This document shows, one piece after another, positions 21,182-35,564 of a stretch of DNA of 64,000 nt (position 1 is the stretch's first letter; each line of letters begins with the position of its first letter). The stretch is taken from the NCBI GenBank assembly GCA_033819885.1, contig JAQYUZ010000030.1, positions 151,902-215,901 of the forward strand, given 5' to 3'. The stretch comes from Microbotryomycetes sp. JL201. Taxonomy: Eukaryota; Basidiomycota; Microbotryomycetes. The notes under the pieces are model-generated. The model was not told the DNA's origin. It saw only the letters and a program-made list of their open reading frames with translations, and ran no database searches. The translations under genes and the position numbers were made by a program.

Positions 21182-24017
21182 TTAGTCTGTCGTTGAATCA
21201 TTCCGAGTCGTCGTTTCATGGTCGTTCGTGAACCTCGTTCCGGGGACAACGCTGACGTCTCCTTCGACGGCGTTGGCTGGTGGTCCGACAGGCTGTCTCG
21301 TGATTCTGACACTGTCCGGTCCGATCGCTTTGTGAGTGTGACTTTCCTCGCTGACGCTCGTATGGCTTGAATCGGTCGGTGGTCCACCGTTCAGTCCGAC
21401 GATGCTAAGGTTCGGACTGCTCGAGCTACCTCCATCGGAAGAGTACTGGGGTGCGCCAGGCAAAACCCTTTGAGCGTGCGATGAATGTGGTACGCCAAGT
21501 GATGGTCCAGTGGGGGCAAAGCGCGAGACCAAAGTCGACGAATCAAACATGTGCTGCAAAGGTTGCGAAGACTGAAAGGAGCCTTGAGGCGCCTGTCGAA
21601 GTCCATTCACGGCTATCGCGTAACTGTCACGCAGATTGGCATTGCTTCTTTGCTGGCTCGGTTGTCCGACCCTTTGCTGCTGCAACGGTGCGTGACCAAG
21701 CAAGGTGCCTGGAACGGGCTGGAAATCGTTCGGTGGGGGATGGTAAAAAGAAGGCGGACCTGGGTATCCTTGCGGGCCAGCGTACAGGGCAGCCCGAATA
21801 TCGGGCATCGATTTCTTGCCTCGGAGGTGACCAGACGCGTCGGCAGACAGGAACGAGCCAGCCGGACCGTCTCGCGACAGTTGCCTTCCGAGAGTTGACG
21901 CGCTGTGCCTCAAGGCCTGAGCAAGTGCCTGTCAGCAATCAGCCCAGCATGTCCGCGGTCACAGCTCCACCCACCTTGTGATATGGCTCTGGAGTCAAGC
22001 CCCCAGACGAATGAGTCGGTGTCGGCCCCGCTCCGCTTTTGAACACGACGACGTGGCGGTCTTCACCGGCGCCGACGCTCTGATGCTCGAGTCCAAGTTT
22101 ACGTGCGACAAGGTGGACGATTCGCCTCTGGCTGGCTGTCAATGACCTTGCAAAGCTGAGCTCGTCGCGCAACGAGTCGTCTTTGAACAATAACACGCGC
22201 GAAAAGATTTCGAGCGACTGCGGGTCGTTGAGGTCCAGAGCTGCGGTACGGGCACAAACATTAGTTCAGGTTTTCGCGCCTGGTAGGTTTGCGAACGCAC
22301 TGGCACGCCCTCGGGCAGAATCTGACGCGCTCAGTTCGCTACCGCTCGTGCTCGCTTGCTTTACCATTCTCGCGCTGACGCTTGTACCAACATCGCTCGG
22401 TGGACTAGCGCTGTACCCGTTGGCGGCAGAACTCGGAGCCGAGTACTGCCCGTCGGACAAAGAGGCCCCAGACACAAATTGTCGCATTCCAAACGTGTTG
22501 CGTCCATACGAGCTCGACATTGGTCCGGCAAATGAGCTTTGGACTGGCTTGCCATAGTCCTCATCTTCGTTGCCAAAGTGATGACCGCGTTGTGCTGGCC
22601 AGGTGTTGGAAGCGCCATTGCCGACAAATTCGTTCGAGTTTACGAGTTGTTGAGTCGATCGCATCCTTCGAATCGCCTTGTCTCGCTCGATCCGTTCCTT
22701 TTCTCCTTCCTTGAGAACTTTTTTAAACTCTGCCCGCAACTTGCGACCTTGAAGATCAAAACCATTGAGGGCTGATACGGCCAAAGCGGCGTCCTGAGCC
22801 TGACGAAAGTTTGCAAACGCGAGCCCTCTGAACTGTCCTTGGTCGTAGTGATAGTTGAATGCGAACGGCGGAGGCAGGCGGAGATCTTCCATGACTGCAA
22901 GCAAGTGCTCCTTCGGTGCCGCAAAGGGAATGTTCTGCGCTCGCATAATGAATGTCAGTTGAGCTGCTAGCAGACGTAGCTTCGCGACGCTCACCTTGAT
23001 GACGATTGCCGTCGGAATACTGCAAGCAACACCTGTCAATGTAAATCACATCGAATGGACGTGTTACCTACACTTCATCATCTTGAGGAGGGAATGCAGT
23101 AGCTCCGGAGACGAAGTTGAGGGTTTGCTGCTGCTGCTGCTGTCCTCTGACCCACTCGCTCGACAAATAGCTGCTGCGTTCGGCGCCACGACTCGGTGCC
23201 TGTTCCATTTGCTGAGATGTTCGGCCAGGGTAGGACGACGAGTAGTCTTGCGGACCTGCCGAAGGGTACGCGTTATACAGACTCTGGTCGACGTGTGCAT
23301 ACGATGGATATTGAGCGGTGTTGTTGATGACGTGTCTCGGTGGCACGGCCATGTGTGGCGACGCAAAATTGAAACCCGATATTGAAGGTGCAGCATAGTG
23401 CGCTGGCGTAGGGTCTTCGAATGACGCTTGCGAATACGGATTTGATTCTTGAGACAGAGATCTTTCCATTGACTGAGCAGACCCATCGACGGGTGGTGCG
23501 CTGCTCGAGCTTGGATACTCGTAAGCGACATTTGGAGCGCGCAAATGATTCGGAGACGGCGTGCTGTAAGAGAGAGAACCGATTGACGAGACAGAGGCGT
23601 TTTGGGGTTGCTGCTGCTCGGATTGCTGGTATTGATTCGATGCGGTCGGGTTGAGTGGCACAGTGAAACGCTGAGACCGTTGCTGCGAGTGATGCAGATG
23701 CACGTGGTCAGCTTGAGAGTTATTTGGTACAATCAGGCCGGAATTCGTCTCGCTACAACCATGTGCTGCCGCGTGACGAGGTCCGGAGACGAAGGGCCCG
23801 TGCGCACCTTTCTCATCTGATGGCTGCCGCTGGGCGCTGCGTACTGCTGGGCAGTGACCGGGTGAAGTGTTTGTGCGGTTGCGGGCGTGTGCCACTGTGC
23901 GTGGGCATGTGCATGTTGCGGCTGGTTGTTGTTGTTGTTGTTGATTGACGCGTCGAGCGAGCGCCCGCCGTGGTGCACGCTCAAGCGCTCAAATTGGCTT
24001 GGCAAGTCGACAGACAT
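21182..24017 (-). CDS. PIN4: Pin4-type RRM and R3H domain protein
   Basis: Six exons (24017-23808, 23682-23072, 23019-22995, 22934-22301, 22240-21975, 21916-21182) give 826 residues. An Asn/Gln/Ser-rich N-terminus leads to an RRM (about 270-360) that begins DDEVIPTAIVIKNIPFAA and continues with LPPPFAFNYHYD and GLAFANF. An R3H domain follows (about 495-580; LDLNDPQSLEIFSRVLLFKDD). This order is specific to yeast Pin4/fission yeast Cip1-Cip2-type RNA-binding proteins, linked to G2/M control, Rad53 and mRNA turnover in the cytosol. The C-terminus is Ser/Gln-rich. One 25-base exon encodes the IPTAIVIK strand. The donor before the R3H exon is ambiguous; GTGCGT at 22300 gives the usual intron length. 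The ATG at 24017 was chosen over an in-frame GTG two codons upstream. Confidence 0.88.
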
Positions 24018-24746
24018 GGCCACTCGGATGCCAACACAACAGTTGACAATCCGTGATCAGGCAGGTCGCACGGAGCACGCGGCGTAGAAAAGCAGGCGCG
24101 TTCGACCGGCGTACACACAAGCTTGTGACTGTCTCTCACCACGGCATCGCCAGCATAAGGATCGTCACAGTCGTGTCGTAATTGCGCGTGATCGCGCGTC
24201 GAGGATGGCAGAGGTGCACTCGTGATGACAAGAGTTGTTCAAACGGCGAGTGTCACATATTTTGCCGTCCGGCGTCTCGTGACTCTTCCTTGAACAGCAA
24301 CGCAATGTGCATTTCGCGTGTGATAATACTACAGAAAAACTGCAACAAAGGATGTTGCAGTTTGATGAACCTCGGCTGATCTTGGCGGCGACAGCAGGAC
24401 GAGCGAGCTTGGAGGTCAACCACGTCAAGACACATCGTCTGTCGTAATACAAGAAGTTGAGACGGGCCGACAAGGCACGAGCTGCGAGCGCGCCAAGTCA
24501 CGTGACATGTCGTTCCTCTTGAACCCCGGGTCGAGTCGGCGAGATGCAAAAAATCATTCAATTTTGACCTTTCCCGACATACAAACACTGTTCGACTAGG
24601 CGCGCGACCGAGCGAGGCGTTCCGAAGCCCCACTTTTTGGCGTCGGATGTGGGGCAACCGCGCGCGCTGCGAGACAAAACCTTGAGTTGAACGCTCGTCT
24701 GCCCGCCTTTGCCTCTCTTTCAGCACGTTGACGCATCGAACGAGCA
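24018..24746. promoter_or_regulatory. Long divergent promoter region
   Basis: 729 bases separate the starts of the Pin4 gene (leftward) and the alcohol dehydrogenase gene (rightward). I find no supported ORF or RNA gene. Of the shared upstream regions in this window, it is the longest. Confidence 0.45.
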
Positions 24747-26232
24747 ATGTCGTCGCAACAGACCATGTTGGCGGCAATGTACTACGGGGCCAAAGACCTC
24801 CGAGTCGAACAAATCCCAGTGCCGACGATTCAAAAACCCGACCAAGTCTTGATCAAGATTGCATGGTGTGGCATCTGCGGGTGAGCATCGTCATGTTCTC
24901 ACTTGGCAGAGAAAAGCAGCCTAACGTCTGCTTATAAGCACCGACTTGCACGAGTTTGAGAGTCAGTCCCAGCTCTTCTATGTTTCGAGGAGTGCTGACC
25001 ACGATTGTAGGTGGACCTATTCTTTGTCCGAGCAAAGAGACGCCTCATCCAATCACGAGAGCCAAGCTGCCAATCTGCATGGGCCACGGTGCGCTCCGTC
25101 TTAATCGGCTTGCGCCTGAAACTCATGCATGCACGCCACAGAATTCTCTGGGATCGTCCAAGACGTTGGTGCAGATGTCAAAGACTATCAAAAGGGCGAC
25201 AAGGTTGTCGTCGAGCCGACAATCTCGTGCCACGAATGCTACGCTTGCAAAAGTGACTACACGAATGGTGAGCTGGCGAATCCGACCCCATTCTTGCATT
25301 GACTGATGCTGCGTGGCTCGTACAAGCCTGCGAAACGCTTGGATGGGTCGGACTGTCTGGCGGGTACTGTGGTGGCTTGTCCGAGTTTGTCACGATCGAA
25401 CAGTCATATTTGCACAAGCTGCCTGAGAATGTCTCGTTGCAGCAGGGGGCCATGGTCGAGCCTCTTGCTGTAGCTATGCATGCCGTCGATCAGGCAAAGT
25501 TTGAAAAGGGTGGCACCGCCCTAGTTTTGGGTGAGTCCATGCTCGCACAAGACGAGCGAATGCTAACGGTGCAAGCGCGACAGGCGCCGGCCCGATTGGA
25601 TGCTTCGTCATCAAGTCCTTGATTGCTCGAGGGGCTTCCAAAGTCATTTGCTCCGAACCTTCTTCTTCTCGTCGTCGTATGGCAGAACTGGCAGGCGCCC
25701 ATCACGTTCTGAGCCCCAAAGACACCGACATTGTCCAGCGAGTGTCGGAGTTGACGGGTCACGACAAGGGCGTCAGTGCCGCTTTCGAGTGCGCTGGCGT
25801 ACAGCAGACGTTGGAGACGGCCATCTCGGCAGTCAGAACGCGCGGAATCGTCGTCAATGTGGCGATTTGGAGCACAAAGCCTCAGGTAGACTCGGTCAAG
25901 CCCTGCCCGGACGTGCAGCTGACATCACGACACACAGATTGATATGAACGCGCTGGTGCTAGGAGAAAAGACGCTGACGGGTAAAGTGTCATAGAGTGTA
26001 CGCCCAAGACGACATCTGACCAGCCTCTTTCGTCGTAGGAATGATTTGCTATCTCAACAATCACGGTCCCGCCATCGAAGCCTTGTCAACAGGCCAAATA
26101 GACCTGTCTGGCTTTGTCACTGCGACGACAACGCTGGATAAAGTGGTCGATCGAGGTTTCAAAGAGTTGATTCACAATAATGAGCAGCACGTCAAGATTT
26201 TGGTATCGCCCACGGGAGACAGTCCAAATTGA
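24747..26232 (+). CDS. Zinc-dependent medium-chain alcohol dehydrogenase (butanediol/sorbitol dehydrogenase-like)
   Basis: Eight exons (24747-24880, 24939-24961, 25011-25088, 25142-25267, 25327-25530, 25584-25885, 25938-25980, 26039-26232) give 367 residues, the family length. The catalytic zinc site shows Cys41 in WCGICGTDLHEFE and GHEFSGIV. The structural zinc cysteines are present in SCHECYACKSDYTNAC. The NAD(P) fold has GAGPIGCF. The sequence around GYCGGLSEFV and the overall order are closest to (R,R)-2,3-butanediol and polyol dehydrogenases, which interconvert secondary alcohols and ketones with NAD(H) in the cytosol. The exact substrate is inference. Two exons are very short (23 and 43 bases). 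All introns are GT-AG and 49-59 bases long. Confidence 0.88.
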
Positions 26233-26494
26233 GTATCGCATTGCGAAAGTATTGTGGAATGAAAAAGCAATGACGATGTGTAACTCGGATTGAAAAGTTC
26301 AGCGGCCCGGTGCCGCGTGCGCACGCGAAGCATGTGGCTGTGTATTTTGATGTGAGAGGGGCATCCATCCCATCAAAGGGCTCCGCTCTCGAGCTAGCTC
26401 GACTTCGGCGAAACTTGCGAGGAGTCAACCGGGGCGGTCCGCGGCGATGCAATGCCGACATTGTTTGCTCGATTCAGCATCTTGCTCACGTGAA

Positions 26495-29400
26495 ATGTCG
26501 TTGCTCCCCACTTTGCGTCTACGTCCGCCAGCTCATCGCTCGTATTTGAACGGTTGTGCCGGTATTCCCGCCGCCACCGTCACATCGGGAACAGACCCTC
26601 TCGTCGACATTCCGCACCGTCCGTCTCGCACAGCAGCCACGTTGTCGGGCATCGTCGAGGTCAAGTATCCCCGCGACTCTGATAGCACGTCTTTTAAAGC
26701 AAAGTGGTTGCGAGTCGAGTTGGAAAAGATCGAAGTCGTTCCGAAACGAACTGCTTTGGATGACGAGGATGAGGACGACATGATTGACGAGACTAGATTT
26801 GTAGAGTTGATCGGTATGAGGCCTGAAGCGGTTTGGGAAGCAAAGCATGTCGCATCAAACACGTCGAGCAAGAAAGGGTTGTTTGGCAAGAACCGTGACG
26901 ATGCTGATTGGCAAATCATACCAGAGGTAAGATCGACACAAGTCTAGTATCTATAAAATTGCTCAGTATGGCTTGGTAGGGCAATTATCCGTTCACTATC
27001 GCCGTGCCGGAAGGGTTGCCGGCTTCGCTCGACGTTGACGCCACAGGCAGTGGCGTTTCGTACCAGCTCGTCGCAACGCTGTGCGTCAAATCTAAAAAGT
27101 GAGGGTCTAGAACTGTCCAAGCTCGGGCAAAGTTCTGACACGTTGTTTGCAGAGGCCTGCTCAAGACGATGACAAAAATCTCAACAGTGACAGACTCGGA
27201 CGTTGTTTTGCTACAAAAGTCGGAGCTTTTACCAGCATGGCCCCTCTTTCAGCCCGTCTTGGATTCCGAGTGTGTGCCAATTGAACTACCTTGGGCGGCG
27301 CCAGCGTCCTCAGGACTTCCAACTGTGGGCGACTCGAAGCTAGTCCGTGTACCATTGCAAAGTGACGGAGAAGACGTCGAGCTGGTGTTGAAGGGCTTGA
27401 GAAATGCTTCAGCATACGGACCTGGCGATGACGTCCAGATCGCGGTCGAACTCATGTGGCCGGGCTACGAAACGCTCAAAGTGAGAACTCACAGAAGCCA
27501 GCTCGCGTTCGAGTGCTGACCCACGCACAGCTCTCGGTCGTAAAAGCCGAGCTAGTCGAACAACTTGTGTTTAGATACCCTGTCGACGATCGATTTGGTG
27601 GGACTGCCCTTCGCGCACACGCAAAGACTACGGCCGTGGCGAGCGTCATGCACGAATTTTCGAGTCTGCCCGTCAGTTGTTTGCACTCGAGAGAGGGCAA
27701 GAATCGCTGACGATACGCTACAGCCTTCTCGGTCATTCTTGCATCCGCATCAGCTGCGCCTGATTCCGCTGCACCTCGAGGTTCCGCCGACCCACAGCGT
27801 GTCCACGTTGAAAGCTGCCAAAGTAAGCAAGCCCGTACATTACTTTTGACAAACACCAACCCTCGCCCGACCAGTTTATTGAAGCGACGTACCACCTCAA
27901 AGTCGAGATCGCGTTCGAAGGTGGAAAAACGGCAAAACTCGCAGACTGGCCAGTGACGATCAGTCCGATCAACCGACGCAAAGCCTTCGAGCTCGTCAGA
28001 GAGATTGGGTGGTCTGAAAAGCTGTGCACGCGTGCCGGATTGTCGCGCTTTCAAAATCAGGTTCGAGCGAGGTCGCCCGATTTGCCTAGCAAGCCGCGCT
28101 GTGCTGTCGAACGTGCGAGTGGCGACTATTCGGTTGTTGATAGCTTGCGCACAGAGACGGAATCCCTTCGTCACCCGAACGGTCATCCACCTCCCTCGAC
28201 TACTCACCGCCTGAGCTACTCGACCAATTCGCACAGCCACAGCTCACAGAGCGATTCTTACCGTTTGTCTTTGGCGGCCGATGAAAAACGACGATTGCAC
28301 GACTTGGCAACTCGCACGCGCGACGAAACACAGGCTAGATATGCTGCCGAATTGGCTCAGTCTCGAGCCGAAAAGGTTCGAGAGCGACAAGACAATGTGG
28401 CTGACGTCAAGCAGAGTTACCAACTACGCGATGAGCCTGCCCGGTTGAGACCTGTCTCTGACGTGACTTGTTCGCCTACCGAAATCGAACCTGCGACGAT
28501 GCATACGGCAGCTCTCGTGCGAGCTCCTTTGCCCGTCAACTCGCTTGACGTGTTGCGTTCGGCTCTCGCAAAAGCTCCTGCCGATCGAACGATACCCGAA
28601 AAACAGGCAGTCGAGGCTCTGCTCAATGGTCAGTCATTGAACGGCGCAACCATGACGCGTTCTAGCACGACTGTTGCGAGACAAGGTTCGGTTGCCGGTA
28701 GTGGCACAGACAGCGGCTCGAGTCCTTCGACCGTCATTCACAAAGACTGTCCAACATTGAAGACGAATCCGACAGCGCTCGATTTGGTCAGATCAAAAAC
28801 GAAAGCGACAAACGCCGAAAATGAAAAGAGTCGGTTGTTTGCTGCGGCGCGCGAAGAAGCAAATCGCAGACAGGACGAAGCTCGAACGGTTCTTGATCGT
28901 CGCTCGTCGCTCGAGCGTCGGTCGACGAGAACCGTGTTGAAAGACGAAGACGAGAGTGAGCTGGAAAGGATGAGAAGGCTGGCGCTGAGCGAGCGAGACG
29001 AGATCGAGGCAAGACTGAGAGAGCAAGAGCGCCTTGACGAGGCAGAATTTACCCGTCAAGAGCAAGAGCGGCAGCAGAGGGCGAGGCAAGAATTTGAACA
29101 GCGAGTCAGAGAAAATGAGCGCAAACGGCAACTCGAGCTGCAGAGGTTGGCAGAGGAGCAAAGGGAGAGGGAAGAGGGAAGCAAGCAAGCGATGCTGCAG
29201 CGTCGTCGCGAGCAGGATCGTATTGAACTAGAACGAATTCAGGCCGAAGAAAAGATGCGCGAGGAAGAAGCGCAGATCAGTGCCGCAGAGAACAAACTTT
29301 TAGTGAGGATCGCGGCTCAGCAAGAGGAAGACCAGCGCTGGCGAGACGAGCAAGCGCGTCAGCGGCAGAGTGACGAAGAGACATTGCACCAAGAGCGCAA

Positions 29401-30508
29401 CAAATGGTCTCCGAGACCGAGCGCGCCTCCGAACCAGGACTCGCTCGTCTCGCTTGCGAGTAAGTCTCTCTGGCGCTGAGCGGACTTGTTTTCTGAGTCT
29501 CCTTGTTTCAGCCCAGCACGTTGGCGACGGGCACTTGGAAGAGCTTCAAGACGAGTTTGTCATGCGCCCGCCACGCATGCCTCTCGCTTCCAATCTACAA
29601 CGAAGTGGCTCGATCGTTTCCTTTGCGCCTTCGGCGAGCGCGCACGAAGCTGACGTATCGTTCTAGTGAGATCATGCTTCTGATTTGTACAGGTTGACTC
29701 TGACAAGCTGCATTCGGCAGCGCCAAAGCGATCGCCGAATCACATTCATCGCCAACGTCGTCTTTGCAACAAGACAAGGCGGCATATTTGGCACAACTGC
29801 GCCAGCGTGACGAAGCTCGTCGAGTCGCTAGCTCGTCTTCAAGATCGTTCCAAAGCTCGAGTGTTGGAAAGTCTCGTAGGTCGGCTCACGAATTTGTGCT
29901 CGCTCCTCAACCTTTGCCGCAAACGTTGGAGAGGGCTTCGTTTGATCCTTTATTGTCGTTCGGACACGACATGCCCTCTTTGAGGACGCCTGATCAACGG
30001 TTCCGAGAACCAGAGCAAGTGCACGACATGACAGCCGAATTACCTCGTCACAATCCACCCTCTGCCCCGCTGAATGACCACGCTCAAAGCGCAATGTCGC
30101 TTCGAGGTCCTATCGAGGAACATTTACCATCCTATCCAAACGGTCACAATAATGGTCGTACAGCGCAAGAGCGTGATCCAACATCTGCAGTCGCCGAAAG
30201 CTCGAACGAGTCGACGTACAACACGGTTGCTTCTGCTTCGAGCGAGTCGTCAGCAGCTCAAGAGAAGAGAGCTCTTACAGCTTGTCAGTCCTCTTGGACG
30301 GTTAACACAAACGGCTGAAAAGAGCTGACCAACCAAAGTGACAGACTATGCTGCAAAGGCGGCTGTCGACGCTCAATCGAGTTCATCTGCAGGTCCCAGT
30401 CGTCATCACGTAATCATGCCCTCTTTGGTTGATCACGATGCCGCACGAGACCCCAACGTTTTTGACGACAAGACTGAACAAGACGGTCAAGGAAGTGTCG
30501 AGTTCTGA
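26495..30508 (+). CDS. Arrestin-like protein with long charged coiled coil
   Basis: Nine exons (26495-26926, 26980-27098, 27153-27480, 27531-27671, 27724-27822, 27875-29459, 29512-29665, 29721-30283, 30345-30508) give 1194 residues. The N-terminus (RSYLNGCAGIPAATV, then SFKAKWLRVELEKIEVV) and GNYPFTIAVPEGLPASL are typical of the fungal arrestin fold. An arrestin C-like region follows (about 200-400). Fungal arrestins bridge membrane transporters to Rsp5-type ubiquitin ligases; no clear PPxY motif was noticed, so that link is weak. A strongly charged helix about 150 residues long (about 728-880, Glu/Arg/Gln-rich) is predicted as coiled coil. The tail is Ser/Pro-rich. An arrestin of this length with a large coiled coil is unusual. 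The ATG at 26495 was preferred over an in-frame upstream ATG at 26447. Confidence 0.75.
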
Positions 30509-30605
30509 TAACATTCTTGTCTACTGCTTCGAAATGTTCGTATAGAATTGCAAAGGAAAGAGAGGGTATCACATGATAATCGAAAGAGGGCATACAGCGA
30601 AGAGT

Positions 30606-32770
30606 CTATTCTGCCTCTGTCCTGAACGGTGCTGGCAATGTCGACTCTGACTCTGTCCCAGTCTCGGTCGTGGCCAATTCGTCTGCACGAGGTGCGGTTT
30701 CGGGTGCAAGTGGTTCGCCAGAGTTGGCGACGTTTTCAATGTCGAGTACGGCCTCGTCTTCCTCGACACTGTCTTCCGGCTGCACAAACAGGCCGTCAGC
30801 TAGCTACTCTACCTAGACCAGCACTTGATAACAAAGACTTGCCACTTGCAAAGTCTCGATATTTTCATCGTTCTCGGGATTGTCATTTTTCGGTTCTCGT
30901 GTGCCAGTCTCTTTCAGCTCTTGCGCTTTGGCTTCCAACTCTTTGTCGACACCGGCAGGAGCTTGTCGCGTCCCGATTTCAGACACTGACACGGATCCGG
31001 ATGACGATTCGATAGAAGGTTCGCCAATGTCTACAATGTCCGGCTCGACCGTGGTCGACGACTCTGTTTCGTCGTCGGCGGCCGCTTGGTCTTCTTGTTT
31101 GACGGCCGAGACGAAGGGGTCACCGTCAGCCGTGGGCAGCTCGACAGCGTCTTGTCGTCCGACCGACTCGTTCTGCTCGACTACGCTGGGCGCGGCTTCG
31201 TCCAAGCTCTCCTTGGCCAACGTCGCCAGCGATCCAGGTTCGGGTTCCTTCAGCTCTGGCACGTTTTCTTCTCTAAACGTTCGAGCGCCCATAGCCGTGC
31301 TCGTCGACATGCCACCTCGACTGGCAAAGCCGGCGCTACCTGGCAAACCAGGCTGGGATATTGTTCGTTTCAACGGGACATATGCACTTGCCGGATCGGA
31401 AGGATATTTGGTGATGGACTGTGCGGACGCCAACGTTGACGTCGATTGACTCGCGCTCGTCGGAATTGGCACGGCTGTCGCGGCTGTCGGCTTGGGCGGT
31501 CCTGCCGAGCTTGAGCTGTCTGTTGAGACGGACGAGGATGCAGATTCTGCCGTAGACGCCGACCGGCTTGGCAAATTGATGACGCCAGGTCCGGTTGAAG
31601 GAACGTGGTCGGGCAAGACTTTTCTAGGTCTCTGCACGGTCGGTGCCGCCTGTGATGAAGCTGACAGAGGATTCAAAGTCGTCGCAGACGTCAAGTACGT
31701 GATCTCTTGCAAACACCTGTCCGAACGAAACTAGTCAGCGGGTCACGTACCGAGCTGCTCGTTCGCAACTGACTGTTTGAGGTAATCTCGACTCCGAGCT
31801 TTGCCTCGCGGGTCCCGAGCGCCCGACAGCAGACCTCCAGAGGGGGCCATACTTGCCCAAGTGCCGTTGACTGCGGGACCATTTGCGGTTGGCTTTGCCG
31901 CCGGATGCCGCTGTGTCCCCGATGTCGAGGTCGATGCCGCCATGGACGCCGACTCGGCTGGGGCAGACGTCGTTGGCGGAACCGCAGTCCCGTCTTTGCC
32001 GTCTTTGGTCGCTTGCAGGGTCGACAAGATGTGCGCTGCTTTCGCCGGTGCGACACCGCTGGCAGCTGCGACAGCTGCAGGGCCGAGCGGTACTGGCGAG
32101 GACGTGCCCGACGGCGAAGGTGAATGTGTCGCTCCAGACGACAATGCGTCTTTGGTGGACAGAAATTTGGACCTGTACGGGCGCGGGTAGCACTCGCGTC
32201 AGTCCCAAGTTTTCGGCGCTCAGTCGAGTCTGGTTGGGCATACCTCTCGCCCCTCAGGGCATTCTCTAGCATCTTGCATCTCCTCGCCAAGTCTCTCAAA
32301 GCCCCTTCGTTCCCCCGTTTTTCACCTTCGAGCAACGCGATCCTGGCCCTCATTTCCGCTCGTTCAATTTCCCACTCGTTGCGGTCTTTGGCGTAGCGTC
32401 TGTGCTCGGTCTGCAGAAAGTGTAGCACTGACGCCAGGGTCATAGGTGGCTGTTGCTGTTGCTGTTGTTGCTGAAACGGGTTGCCGGCCGGTTGCTGTCC
32501 GCCAGGTGCGCCGCCGAATCCGGCCGTGTTTTGGTTGCCAGATTGCTGCTGAGGTCCTCCGCCTTGTTGTTGTTGCTGCTGCTGCTGCTGTTGATGTAAC
32601 GGCCCTGATCTGTCTTGGCCGAACGAAGGTCGCCAGGCTTGCTGGCCAACAGGAGCTTGTTGCTGAGGTTGAACGTTGAAGGAATGACTGCTGCTGCTCG
32701 AGTCTGTTGATGGGGCGGCAGCTGAGCCCATATTGCTAGAGAACGACGAGGGAGGGTTCCATGGCAGCAT
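30606..32770 (-). CDS. Striatin-like protein lacking WD40 repeats
   Basis: Four exons (32770-32244, 32172-31774, 31716-30846, 30779-30606) give 656 residues. After a Gln-rich start, the striatin N-terminal domain is clear (about 110-176): LASVLHFLQTEHRRYAKDRN, then WEIERAEMRARIALLEGE and the coiled coil to ENALRGER. The next conserved block, SRDYLKQCLQEITYLTS, spans an intron and fixes it. Striatins scaffold the STRIPAK phosphatase/kinase complex, normally using this coiled coil plus C-terminal WD40 repeats. Here the chain continues as Ser/Glu-rich sequence and stops at 30606 with no WD40 repeat. The next gene (arrestin-like) ends 98 bases away on the opposite strand, so no room remains for the propeller. 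It may be a truncated paralogue, a split gene, or a lineage-specific form. Confidence 0.8.
32446..32596. repeat. Glutamine-coding CTG/TTG microsatellites
   Basis: Two trinucleotide tracts (about 32447-32475 and 32565-32595) encode polyglutamine runs of the striatin-like protein on the minus strand. The intervening sequence is Gly/Gln-rich. Such tracts are prone to length variation between strains. Confidence 0.8.
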
Positions 32771-33519
32771 TGTACCTGCTCGCTCGCTCGCTGCAGGACG
32801 TCGAGTGCGCGCGACCGTTCACGTCGGCCGGTTGCGGACGGTGTTGAGCAGGAGGACGAGAGGTGCTGCAAGCAAGATCGAATGTCAATGCTTGTGACGA
32901 ACAGAGTGTGCTGAGCTGTGCACGACGCTGCGATTGCGCACGCGACCGATCTCGAGTCGCTCGTCACGAGTGCAGACACGCGTCCAGAGCTCCGGCAAGC
33001 ACCAAGGCCGGCACAAGTGCAGTATGAGCGTGCGCTCGTGGTTGCAGACAGGTCGCAACATGGCGAGCTTGGACGGGCATCGTCGCTTAACGGCCCGTCG
33101 ACGTAGCTCGACTGTCGTCCGTCGACGAGGACGAAAGCGGCGCACTGCAGCCAATGAGCTTACCTTGAACAGGCTCAATCAAGACGAGAGCCTCTTTCTG
33201 TACGCTCACAGGTCGACCGTAGGCCGCGGTGCGTGGTCGTGTGCGAAGAGAGGCGCGTGCGTTCACTCGACTGGCGCAGCGTATGCACAGCACGACAGCG
33301 AACACGCCCGTGCTCTCGCGAACGACTCTTGTCAGTCAGACTCGAGCCCGTAAACGGCCCGTCCTGAGCTCGGCGACGTGTCTCGGCTGCGCTTCCGTCG
33401 ACGTCAGGGCAGGAACAGGAGGCTCCCAATTGCCGCTCGTCGCTTTGCAAGATCAACAGCAAGGGTTTGAACGATGTCAATGATTCAGTTTAATCTTGCA
33501 TCCGTGCAACGTCCAGTCA
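32771..33519. other. Intergenic: upstream of striatin-like gene, downstream of kinase gene
   Basis: About 750 bases between two leftward genes. Many short frames exist in this GC-rich stretch, but none shows a domain or splice support. It probably holds the promoter and leader of the striatin-like gene. Confidence 0.45.
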
Positions 33520-35212
<1,693 letters not shown>

Positions 35213-35564
35213 GCGGGGCGACGCGAACGGCACAAGCTCACTGGACCGATACGATACTCTGCATCAGCCGAGCCGTCAGCAGCAGTCAAATATTGCATCA
35301 GAGCATGATTGTGGGCTCACTGCATGGCACGACCATGGCTAGGCGAGTCTTGAAAGCGCTCGACCGGTATGACGTAAATGACCAATGCGTTCGGCGCAGT
35401 GTCCACTAGCGTATCGCACAACAGTCCGTCCTAGAAACGCCAAAATATACGTTTCTGCAGTGTTTACGGTCGCGTGCCGGCCGAGAACGTCAAATGGCAA
35501 AAAGAGGCCCGAACTGAAGTATCATGTCAAAATATAAAGTGTGTCTACGATCAGGAGGTTTGGT
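35213..35564. other. Intergenic: kinase promoter, decarboxylase 3' end
   Basis: About 350 bases upstream of the kinase start and downstream of the decarboxylase stop. Both genes run leftward. No gene or RNA signal is recognised. Confidence 0.45.

Noticed and set aside
23733-23895. Two overlapping minus-strand frames in the Pin4 N-terminus
   Set aside because: They are alternative readings across a 125-base intron (23807-23683). One spliced frame explains both.
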